DNA of 20,000 bases from Cladochytrium replicatum (lineage: Eukaryota; Chytridiomycota; Chytridiomycetes; Cladochytriales; Cladochytriaceae): NCBI GenBank assembly GCA_025526935.1, contig JAHLKD010000131.1, positions 1 through 20,000 on the forward strand, given 5' to 3'. Both the position numbers and the translations under genes were made by a program. Positions within the stretch are counted from its first letter, which is position 1. The number at the start of each line of letters is the position of its first letter. The notes below the pieces were generated by a model that saw only the letters and a list, made by a program, of their open reading frames with translations, searched no databases and was not told the DNA's origin. Positions 8,838-18,155 of this stretch are shown here, piece by piece.

Positions 8838-9260
8838 TTGATGAAGCTGCTGAAATGCTTCACCGTCCTCTGCAGATGGCTGTACACCTGCCGGCGGTCA
8901 GCCACATCGCAGACGATTCGGACTTTTGCTTGATCAGTCTCAGTAAGAATGTGGAAAAATTATTTTCCCTCTATTTTATATCAAAAAAATTTGATAAGAA
9001 GTCGTCCCCCTCCTGGTACTATCCATCCATGGCTCGATATAGCCGTAGCAACCATCGAAGTATGGCCCCTCAGTTCTTTATGATACGCCGGCGATTCGAA
9101 TGTGTCATGATCTGTGTCCCCTTGATACACAATATTCAAAGAAAGTCGACGGAGTTTCTTATTCCTCGCCATGAGCGTCGGGAAACGCCCAAATCGTTTT
9201 CGAATGTACGAATGCTGACAACTTCGAGGCTTCTGAGATTGTTGGTTATTTTACGGAACG
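8838..9260 (-). pseudogene. Leucine-rich-repeat-like gene relic, fragment A
   Basis: On the minus strand, LRR-like text appears in more than one frame. One frame (about 9255-9181) reads ITNNLRSLEVVSIRTFEND. A frame shifted relative to it (about 9190-8984) reads FPTLMARNKKLRRLSLNIV and continues for about 50 more residues to a TGA at 8981-8983. The LxxLxL spacing and the handover between frames near 9185 suggest one decayed reading frame with a frameshift. A third piece (about 8960-8838) containing VRIVCDVADRRQVYSHL could be its continuation. No intact start, no splice sites restoring the frame, and no complete repeat series were found. RNI/AMN1-like or F-box LRR proteins are possible relatives. 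This is an inference from short motifs. Confidence 0.35.
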
Positions 9261-9601
9261 CAAACTTCAGAAGGTGAAACGTGTGGGTGCGTCATCATCG
9301 CAATTGATGTCGGCAAAATTGAAACGCTCTCGTATGGGATAGGCACTTGTCTTTGCTTCTGGATATTATCGATATGATTGGAATTATGGCCGAGGGCTGC
9401 ATCTGCTCAAACAAAATGGCGATTGCGATGTGCTTGAGTTTTTTGTGTGCGGGAGAATTGCGCGCAGAACCTTGCGGGCAACCGTGTCAACACCACTTTT
9501 GGTATGGTGGGTGCGACAGCTCATGACGGTTTGCAGGAGTGCCGAACTTTATTGAACCGACAACTCAGAATTAATTTAGGTTTGCAGAGAAGTTGGTTTC
9601 T
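9261..9601. other. Non-coding stretch between LRR relic fragments
   Basis: No intact reading frame. On the minus strand around 9460-9370 there is a weak LRR-like phrase, HKKLKHIAIAILFEQ, which would fit the same decayed gene as the flanking fragments. Otherwise nothing was recognised. Confidence 0.3.
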
Positions 9602-9714
9602 TTAACTATCGCTGAAGATGCGAAGTCAGGGTACCACACATTTCGATACCCTGACTTCGCATCTTCGCGATAGTAAATTTCGATACCTGACTTCACATCT
9701 TCAGCGATAGTTAA
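9602..9714. mobile_element. 113-bp TTAA-bounded palindromic element (MITE candidate)
   Basis: TTAA at 9602-9605 is followed by CTATCGCTGAAGATGCGAAG and TCAGG. The right end (9684-9714) is its reverse complement with one substitution and a one-base indel, ending in TTAA at 9711-9714. The interior holds a second inverted copy (9647-9677), so the right half consists of two 37-bp direct repeats (9641-9677 and 9678-9714), each beginning TTTCGATACC. The left arm can pair with either copy to form a stem of about 28-31 bp; with the near copy the loop is about 13 nt. Short palindromic non-coding elements with a TTAA duplication are typical of non-autonomous piggyBac-like MITEs, but because TTAA is itself palindromic it may just be part of the inverted repeat. 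No transposase is present nearby. Confidence 0.5.
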
Positions 9715-10213
9715 GCTTTCGGCGACAAGAACTAACGACTGAAGGCCTCCACAGATGTTGCCATATGTCGACGTAATTTCTTGCGGTCGTGCTGTCCACC
9801 AAATCGACAGAGAGCGGTAAAATTACGTCTGTGGTCAGTGCTCTGTCTTGCGGGAAGTTTCTGCTCGTGCTCAACGATCTCCATGAATTGCGACTCACAG
9901 AGATGAGTTGGTAATACACAATGCGTTTATGAACGCCCCCATGGAAATCACACACAAAACCACAAAACCACAAAATAGCAAATCGTCCAAATGTCAATAT
10001 GATACCAACATACCCACCTCTACTTGGTCAGTTACCGTGTCTCTGCTCACCGGCATTCGAAACTTGTTTTACGTTGATTGGCAATGTACTGTCTATGCAG
10101 AACATCAAGCACCATCTTTTAATAACCAGAGAAAATGTTAAACAGGGATCGAAAAATCCACAGTCACCGCTGGTCAGCGCCACGATGAAACGAAGCGTCT
10201 ATCCGTGCGACTC
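9715..10213. other. Non-coding stretch right of the palindrome
   Basis: Several frames are open for 60-100 codons on both strands but none shows a domain or a splice pattern. Given minus-strand LRR-like fragments on both sides, this may be more of the same relic, too decayed to read. No RNA gene or repeat was recognised. Confidence 0.3.
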
Positions 10214-10480
10214 TCACCGTTTCTTCAAATGCCGTATCTTTGCATAAACTTGCACTGAATGCGGCATCCCTTGAATCCAATCCAGCTCCCCCCAACGAAA
10301 AGCAAAACGCGGAAGCCGCAGATCCCTGATTTTAGTGGATTTTAATGCCCTTGCCAACCGACGACAATGTTCTACGGTGATTCTCCAACAGCCGTCCTGC
10401 ACAAGCTCGACCAGATTGGTATTTTTCTCCAACAGATGAGCGACTGAATGTCGTTGAGTTTCCTCTCCTCGAGAATATAC
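10214..10480 (-). pseudogene. Leucine-rich-repeat-like gene relic, fragment B
   Basis: The minus-strand frame ending at a TGA at 10214 contains HLLEKNTNLVELVQDGCWRI, then TVEHCRRLARALKSTKIRDL and RLPRFAFRWGELDW. The NLxxLxxDGCxxI...LARAL pattern strongly resembles a cysteine-containing or RNI-type LRR repeat. Upstream the frame runs into DNA antisense to the MED1 start, so no proper N-terminus exists here. Together with fragment A, about 1 kb away on the same strand, it suggests a broken LRR gene whose 5' part was lost next to MED1. It could instead be one exon of a live gene whose other exons I could not find. Confidence 0.35.
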
Positions 10481-10529
10481 ATCCGAAATGCGTGGTGCGC
10501 AATTTTCCCGAGAAATTTTGCCCTGCGAA

Positions 10530-12962
10530 ATGAGTGTGGTGGTCAACAAAATCCAGCAAATCCGCCGGTCTTTGGCGGGAGTGGGAACAGCCCCTCTTGA
10601 AGCTTATCCGCTGGGCGGTTCTGTGGATACATCTGAGGCTGCGTTCGTGGAATTGAAGCGGTCGTTTGACCAAGCTATCAGCGAGCTTCTCGAGACAGCA
10701 TCCCACTATGCCAACGCTCTGTCCTCACAGCAGCTGGTGCGTCATCCTCCTGTCAATCTTTTGGCACGTATTTTATCCAGGTTTCAAAAGCCAGAGCCGG
10801 AGAAGATTCCACTTGGTGCCGCCGCGATTGCAACTTCCCTCCTGTGCCAGGACATGGCGGGCGCGCTCAGAATGCACCTCGGGGCACAGCGTGCGCCTTT
10901 GGACGCCAGATCTTCGGAAGCCACGAAGCGCGAATTGGATGGGAAGATTTTTTCGGATCCATCAAGCTCACCGATTCTTTACATACTCAGGGGAATAGCG
11001 AAGAGTTTCGGGTTGGAGTCCAGCGATAATTTGGAGCCCATTCTTGGTGGCCCTGGAAGCACAATTACAATGTGGGGGAAGACGTTTGTTGTCGACGTAC
11101 GTGAAACTGGAAGGATTCCCATAAGAGAAGGATTAAGTTAGTTGTCAGGTGGAGATTTCGACGACGAATGAAGTTACGAAGGTGGTGCTTTCGCGAATAG
11201 GAGACTCAGAAGAAAGCGAAGAGGTAAGATTTGGATGCATTCTATTTTCAGTTGTGTGTCGGTTTATGGATTATCAAGTCTTATTGGAATCAACCGCTCA
11301 ATGCATATCCTTCTCCATTTGAAAGGCAGATCGGTTTCTTACGAGAATACTCCGGTGAGAGCGAGCACATAGCAGCCGCTTGCTTGTTTGGTAACATACG
11401 CAACAGTGACAGGCAGTTTACGCGGGTTACCGACACTCTCAGCACGTTCGTGGCATGGGATACCGCTAACGATGTTCCGGGACTCGATTGGTTTTGGACG
11501 ATGAAGAAGTTTGAAGTCGACTTAAAGACAATCTTCGCCTCGGAGCTGTGAGTTACATTTCATCTTGTATTGGTGAAGTGTGATAACCTTTGCTCAGTGC
11601 ACATGTACATGGTAATTCTCGATCCGTACTCCTTGGCGGTCACGGCGTGCCCGCGCTTCACGGAGACCGCTTCGGTCCGTGCTTGTTCTTCTGGGCAAAA
11701 GCTCCATGGCTTAACCGGCACGTGGATGCCGCAAAGCCGGACCCTACATCGTGGACGCTTGAGAAACACAAGGAAGGTCTGTCGCACTGGGGGTCTTTTA
11801 ATTAGTATTTGAATCCATTCTCACAGGCGTATGTCGAGGGTACATTACATTGCAGCCGAGCTCTGTCAGGAGGGCATATTTGCCAAAGCCAGTGTACTCA
11901 GTCGTTCATCCAGAACAGGTGAACCTCCCAATATCTCAGGAGGATTCAAGGTGGAAGATAAGACACGAATTATATAGGTTGAATCTGAATTTATTCATAA
12001 TTCAGCCTCTATATTCGGAATACTCGACTCGTTCCAGGATTGCAAGGGCTTACGCATGTCTTCAACGTTCCAATACAAACGCATTCACCACTTTCCGCCG
12101 ATCTGACTTACGCCTTACGTTTTGAACCTGGCGTTTTTCTGAGTCTCCATAAGGCACAACTACTGGCAGCCATGTCTGCTTCTGACGACATTTCATCGTT
12201 GAATCCGCTGGCATATCAAAGTAAATAGCGATTTATCCGACTATTGGGAAATCAATCTGAGCACGTTTTCACCGACAGATGTACCAGACGAGCTGAACGA
12301 TTACGAGAACCTATTTGATCGGCTGGTGCGCATCTGTGACTCAAACATTTGAACGCCGAATCGTGAAGCTTGCATTATTCAGGTGCCAGAGTTGAATGAC
12401 AACCGCCGATTTGACGAAAGAGGATGCCGTGATAAACATTCCCCGGCTGTTATCGTGCGAAACGTACCCTTCGCGGACTTGTCAGCTGTGCTTCCGATCT
12501 TCAATGTACGTGCATATCGCCCTATTCGCAGTTGCAATGGTGATCTCGCCAACGATCAATGTTCCAGGTTTTGCGCCAACAGCTAGTGTTCAATCATCTG
12601 ATTCAGCTGTTCATGGGACAACCAAAGGAAAACGAGCCGCTATGGGGTAGGGTGCATCATAGTTTCATTAAATTCTCTGGCTGACACAGGAATTCACAGA
12701 ATATGGGAAGAGTGTTGAGCTTCTTTCATGGTCGCCGCCTGATCTCGTCACATTCATGCTCTTGCATTCGCTCCCACCATTTTCGTGCCAAGTAGAGCTC
12801 GCAGTTTCAAATGGGCTGAGTGGTGCAGCATCCGGCTCAGTTCTCTTGAGCGTCCGTGGCGGTGCAGTTGAGGGGTGGGGAGATGGCACAAGCATTATCG
12901 GCGGACTCGTTGTGAAGATGCTCGAAGCGGAGATGGGATATCCGGTAATGGTTACAAATTAA
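10530..12962 (+). CDS. MED1: Mediator complex subunit 1 (MED1-like), about 10 exons
   Basis: Proposed exons: 10530-11096, 11149-11223, 11417-11547, 11598-11776, 11827-11950, 12006-12220, 12279-12325, 12383-12505, 12568-12646 and 12700-12962 (600 aa). Exon 1 ends in the MED1-type strand TMWGKTFVVDV, continued by EISTTNEVTKVVLSRIG. Later come VTDTLSTFVAWD...FEVDL, GHGVPALHGDRFGPCLFFWAK, GYITLQPSS, YALRFEPGVFLSL, and the C-terminal VPFADLSAVLPIFNVLRQQL. MED1 is a middle-module-associated subunit of Mediator that links activators to RNA polymerase II in the nucleus. The least certain point is intron 2: it may end at 11416 (193 nt) or there may be a further small exon within 11252-11359. An upstream in-frame ATG at 10488 would add 14 residues. 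Near the end, GTAATG at about 12945 could start one more intron. Confidence 0.78.
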
Positions 12963-13091
12963 TCGCTCAAAGACAAGCAGTAAAGATGAGAATGTGACCA
13001 TAATTGCCAGCCTTTTCGATATACCTCTGAAAAACAATAGATTATTATTCTCACCCAACAATTCGCACTGTGCCACGCTATCTTACTTACC

Positions 13092-16000
13092 ATGACCGAC
13101 GGTGTTCCCGCAGACGACTGGTAACACAGGCCTTGAAAAAAGCAAAGCGAGGATATCTATAAACTGTTTCCTAGGAACCTCCTCCATGACCGATTTTACC
13201 GGTAGCGATAGACCATAACATGTTTAATCGTTATCGCAATTAACAGTAGAACTCAATGCAGAAAAATAGAACTGTACGACCTGGCTTGGAAAGATGTCGA
13301 TCTATCAAAGTTTATGGTTTCCATCGCACCGTTCGGTGGACCCATCGGTACGGCCAAAGTTCATCATTGTTGGTTATGCGGCTGACTTGGCACGTCAATT
13401 GCAATGAAGCGATGATTCGAAATGACAAAAAGGTCCTGGCATTGCAGAGCCAGAACGTGAAACCCATCATGTACATATACACATCCTCCGGACGCTTAAT
13501 TAACCAGTTCCAGGTTTGGATGCGACTGCCGCTTCTACGGCTATTACTGAATTTTGTGAGTGAAGTGGGACAAAGGTCGAATTGTGGGAATGGGGTGGAC
13601 GAACACCGAGCTGCTGGTTTGTGTGCTGGAGTACGGATCGGTTCGCGTCTACGACATTCATGGAGAGTTCTACCAGTTCTCTCTGGGCCAGGTACGAGAA
13701 CGCATGCTCTTTGTGGAGAAATTTAAAAACTATAATTTAATTTAGGATGCGAAGGACTATGGAGTGTACGACTGCCACATTTGGGAGAGCGGAGTGGTGG
13801 CATTGACCGGGAACTACAAGCTTGTAGTGGTGAATGACTTGGACGAGCCAAGACCCAAGGTGCTCTGTGATCCTGGTAGCGGAGAACTCGTCGCTTTGTG
13901 TGTTTATACCTTTCTCAACGTTCCAACCTTAGGCCTAAATCAAGCGCCGTCGTGCTGGACATTTATTCCACCGCATCTCACGTTGAGTCGGCACATTGAA
14001 GTGTACCTCTCTGTGGGATCAACCGTTCTGGTGGTCGATGCTTCCAATGTTGGAGATCAGGTATGATACACAGAGATCAGGAATTTTCGCAACTCACAGC
14101 CCCTCCATTAAGCAAGTGCAAAATGGACCGTTCAGCCGAATGTCGGTTTCTCCCAACGGAAAAGTACTTGCCTTGTTCACCGCAGATGGTCGACTATGGG
14201 TCGTTTCCTCCGACTTTCAGAAAGAGCTCGCTGAATTTTCGACGGGATCCGCAACGCCACCGCTTCAAATGACCTGGTAAGAATTCATTCAGAATGTTTG
14301 AGTCAAAGGATTTATTATGGTAATATAGGTGTGGGACAGACTCCGTTGTTATGCATTGGGAGGACACTTTGCTCATGGTTGGGCCGTTTGGCGATTGGAT
14401 AAAGTGGATCATGAGCTTGGATGTTGACTATTGTGAAACTGATTTCTTAACTAGGTATTCCTATGACGGGGTTGTGAGCATGGTGCCGGAAGTGGATGGA
14501 GTGCGGATCATCACCAGTGACAAGTGCGAGTTTCTTCAGAAAGTTCCAGGTAGGCGCTTACCTTGTGTAACCACTCGGTTTGCTCACTCATCTATTTTAG
14601 ATGCTTGCGAAAAGGTCTTTAAGATTGGTTCCACTGACCCCGGAGCCATTCTGTACGATGCATTCGAATTGTTCGAGGTTGACGAAAGCAAATATTGTGG
14701 ATAGAGCAAGTTTCTTACTTTGTTTCGAACAAAATAGAAACGCAGTGCAAAGGCAGACGAGAATATTCGCAACATCAAGCCGGAGCTCGCCGATGCTGTC
14801 GACACTTGTATCGAAGCAGCGGGGTCTGAATTTAACGAGGCACGTCAGAAATTGCTGCTCAAGGTATTTCGCTAAAAGCATTATCGAATTTCACCGTCGC
14901 TCAAACTATTCAATCAGGCAGGGTCATTCGGAAAGTGTTTTTTGGACTCATACGATGTGGACCGCTTTGTCGAGGTGTGCCAGGTTATCAGGGTTATGAA
15001 CGCTCTTCGTGAACCGGACTTTGGAATCCCTCTGACCTTGCAGCAGTTGGGTGTTATCAGAGAACTACTCTCACAAAGGCTGAACACTAGCGAATGACAG
15101 ATATCGTCGACTCACCCCGGATATTATTGTCAATCGTCTGGTGAACAGACATCACCACCTCCTCGCCCTGCGATTATGCGAATACTTGCAAATAAAGAAG
15201 GATCGCGTCATGATTCACTGGGCGTGCGCCAAGGTAAGCCATATCGCGCCCTCGAGGAACCTAACCAACTGAGTTATATTTAATTGCATAAGATCAAGAA
15301 ATCTGTGGAGGATGAGGAGACCTTGTCGCGACTTATAGTTGAGAAGCTCGGTACAGACAAAGGTGTTTCGTACGCCGAGGTTGCGAAAACTGCCTTCCAG
15401 TCCGGTCAGAGCAAACTTGCCACCAAGGTTTGTATTTCAAATTTTTTTCTCCGTTAGAGGTGCTTATTCGAATCTCGCGCAAGTTGCTCGACTTTGAGCC
15501 GCGGGCTGGAAGTCAGGTTCCACTTCTCATGAGTATGAAGGAAGACGAGCACGCACTCACAAAGGCTATTGAGAGCGGAGATACGGATCTAGGTAAGCAA
15601 AGCTCTACCATGCGTTTTGCTTAAAACTGACATCACCATGAATCCAGTTTATCTCGCGATGCTCCACATGAAGCGAAGCCTACCAACTGCTGATTTCTTC
15701 CGAATCATCTCCAACAAACCTCTTGCTTGCAGCTTATTTGAAACATTTTGCAAGCAGCAGGACATAAAGAGCCTCAAGGACTTTTATTATCAGGATGACA
15801 GGAAGCTGGATATTGCCAATGTGACACTTCTGGAATCATGTGGGTTAGAACAAGAGGTGCGCCAAAATCAAGACACTATACAGTTTTGGACTCATTTTTC
15901 GGCTATCGAAACATTTCAGGAGGCCAATATTAAGCTCGAGTTAGTGAAATCCGCGATGAAAATGTATCAAGAAGATCGGAACGGAGCATTCGAAGCAAAG

Positions 16001-16568
16001 GTCTAACCCTCCACTAAACTACGCTGTGATTGATTCGCAATTATGGTGCACTAGGCTATTGAAGATCAAGTGCGTCTGATGGGAACGCAGATCCAACTTG
16101 AGCGGGATGTTGGCCATAGCTTCATGAATCTGAGTCTTAGCGAGACCATTTTCAAGTGTCTCCTGCTTGGTCACGGTAATCGAGCGGCCAAACTTAAGTC
16201 TGATTATAAGGTCCCCGATAAGCGGTGAGTGCCGAATCGTTTCTTCGTTTTAAAACAAATAGTTCATTTTTGTGGAACAGATTCTGGTGGCTGAAGATTA
16301 AAGCGCTCATCAAAACCCAGAATTGGGATGGTCTGGAGAAGGTAAATCGAATGATCTCCTGCCGTATGATCTTTTCTGATCTTTGTAACGAATACGGTAG
16401 TTTGCTCGATCAAACCAGCGGTTTGGGTTTTCTGGTATCATTGACAGTCTGATCAAAGCAAACCATATCTCCCAGGCCCAGCATTTCCTCGAGATTCTGA
16501 TCAAGACGGGTGGCCCAGAGAAAGATGCACATGCAGAGCGGTACATTGCGCTGCTCAGACCGGCATAG
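13092..16568 (+). CDS. VPS16: VPS16, core subunit of HOPS/CORVET tethering complexes, about 20 exons
   Basis: Exons: 13092-13120, 13175-13201, 13262-13347, 13410-13513, 13566-13691, 13746-14060, 14113-14276, 14329-14403, 14455-14549, 14601-14677, 14738-14863, 14918-15050, 15091-15233, 15293-15427, 15484-15592, 15648-15856, 15920-16000, 16055-16224, 16281-16341 and 16401-16568. They give 810 aa, close to known VPS16 (about 800-840). The N-terminal half is the beta-propeller domain, with [45 protein letters not shown] and [21 protein letters not shown]. The C-terminal half is the helical Vps16-C domain, with [52 protein letters not shown] and [16 protein letters not shown]. The protein holds VPS33 and the other class C subunits at late endosomes and vacuoles for membrane fusion. 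The intron at 15051-15090 is only 40 nt, and the one at 15857-15919 is an in-frame 63 nt. Confidence 0.93.
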
Positions 16569-16677
16569 TCTATTAGTGGAGAGTGTCATCGATTGCCTTG
16601 CATGTTGAATGTATAAAAATGAAAAAGATTTTGGCTTTGATTCCAGTTCGAAGGTTCACCGCGTTGAAGTTCAGCAA

Positions 16678-17755
16678 ATGGACCAACTGACCAAAAAGCA
16701 CGACCAGCTCAAGAAAGAAGTCGAGAAGGGCAGCAAGGCAGACCACGCAAAAACAAGACTACTCCTCTCAGAGCTAAAAGTATTAGACGGTTGCATTGGT
16801 GGATAATGGCACTGAACAGTGCTTGATAGATCGGCTTGACGAAGCTCGGCGCGCTGATCCCTCTCTCCGACGTGGATCAGCAAGCAAAATACTTGCTTCT
16901 ATCTCGTAAGTGCACTCTGCGAACAGATGTCCGCCGCTGTAATTGAATCCACTCATGCAAAGGCGATGTCCTCGAGCTGGGAGCATTCTCGAGCCTCCAT
17001 CAGAACAATATCCCGTCCTTTGAAAATTACTTGCTCAAGCTCAAAGCATTTTACATCGATTACCGGTTTGTCATCTTGTTGCACTGCAAACCAATGTGCT
17101 GATGTCACGGCGTTAGGAAGCAGCTACCCGAATCGCCAAAGATGCACGTACTTTTGGGGCTCAACTTGATGCGGCTTCTAGCTGCGAACAATCTCGCTGA
17201 CTTTCACTCAGACCTCGAGCACATCGCGCCAATCGTTGGGTTAGATAACGTCTACATCCGTCAACCAATTCAGGTTGAAACCTGCTTGATGGAAGGATCG
17301 TTCAACAAACTCTGGTACTCGAGCGCGAATGTTCCAGCACCAGAATACTCGATATTCATGGATTTGCTCATGAAGATGATCCGGTGAGGGAGAATTTGGA
17401 TAGGGATCATGTGCACATCATCTGAAACCGCTTGACTTTCATAGGGAGGAGATCTCATCATGCATGGAAGCAACTTACGAAAGCTTATCTGTTGCAGATG
17501 CTTCAGCAATGCTCTACTTTAAGGGAGTATCCGAGTTTAAGGACTTTGCCAAGCAGGTACATTTTAGATCCTGTTTTAATCAATGCCATAAGGAACACTG
17601 ACAGCTATGCCCATACTCAGAAAAAATGGAACACTACTTATCAGCAACGTATCCAGTTCCGCGAACCTGTCGATGCAAAGCAGAGTAGCTTTGGATTTTC
17701 ACGGACAATCGCACGTACACTCCGATACGCCCGAGAAATGGAGCGCATTATTTAA
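16678..17755 (+). CDS. RPN12: 26S proteasome lid subunit RPN12 (PSMD8), 6 exons
   Basis: Exons: 16678-16779, 16830-16905, 16963-17065, 17117-17383, 17445-17556 and 17621-17755, with introns of 50-64 nt. The product is 264 aa, the usual RPN12 size. Features include an N-terminal helical part (MDQLTKKHDQLKKEVEKG), RDVLELGAFSSLHQNNIPSF, LLGLNLMRLLAANNLADFH, NVYIRQPIQVE, MEGSFNKLW (152-160), a PCI/CSN8-like domain to about residue 220, and a C-terminal helix RTLRYAREMERII, which in the family packs into the lid helix bundle at a late assembly step. It acts in the regulatory particle of the proteasome. The start follows VPS16 by 109 bp. A longer frame from 16609 exists, but the chosen ATG matches the family N-terminus. 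Confidence 0.92.
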
Positions 17756-17774
17756 GACGCAATCACAGAGATAC

Positions 17775-18089
17775 ATGTACTCTCTGCGTTCTGTTCTGTG
17801 ATACAAGTACCCCATCAAGATCCACAATTTTTTAACAAAAGTCCGGACTTGCACCGCCACCCAGCTGGGTCCACAACCCGTTCGGCACCTCGCAATTGTC
17901 TCTCGGAAGCGCTACGGCAGCCAGAAATTGAGCGTGCGACTGACGGTAGAAAGCGAGCGAGCGTTAAAGACTGCAGCCATCCGTCTGAATACTCGCACTG
18001 ATATCTCTTCGTCATGGCCTTGTGGAACCCTGGAAATGCTGCGACTGTACGTTGACTGGTTGAAACAGAGATACATGGCGGGAGGATAA
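17775..18089 (+). CDS. Small predicted protein (86 aa), possibly mitochondrial, 2 exons
   Basis: The proposed exons are 17775-17787 and 17842-18089, with a 54-nt GT-AG intron that has a TTTAAC branch-like motif near its 3' end. The product begins MYSLLRTCTATQLG and continues with RHLAIVSRKRYGSQKLSVRL. There is no acidic residue in roughly the first 38 positions and several Arg, a profile typical of mitochondrial targeting peptides. It ends YVDWLKQRYMAGG. Exon 2 is the longest sensible frame here: without the intron it is open but starts without an ATG. I do not recognise a family. The gene starts only 19 bp after the RPN12 stop and ends 66 bp before the RhoGAP start. It could also be non-coding 3' DNA of RPN12. 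Confidence 0.4.
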
Positions 18090-18155
18090 TGGGAATCATG
18101 TTTATCAACGTCGTACCAAATCTTGGAGTAGACCTCAGGCTTCCATTGCGTCGAT

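Noticed and set aside
8552-9277. 241-aa plus-strand frame
   Set aside because: No recognisable motif, atypical composition, and it is antisense to LRR-like fragments; best seen as chance.
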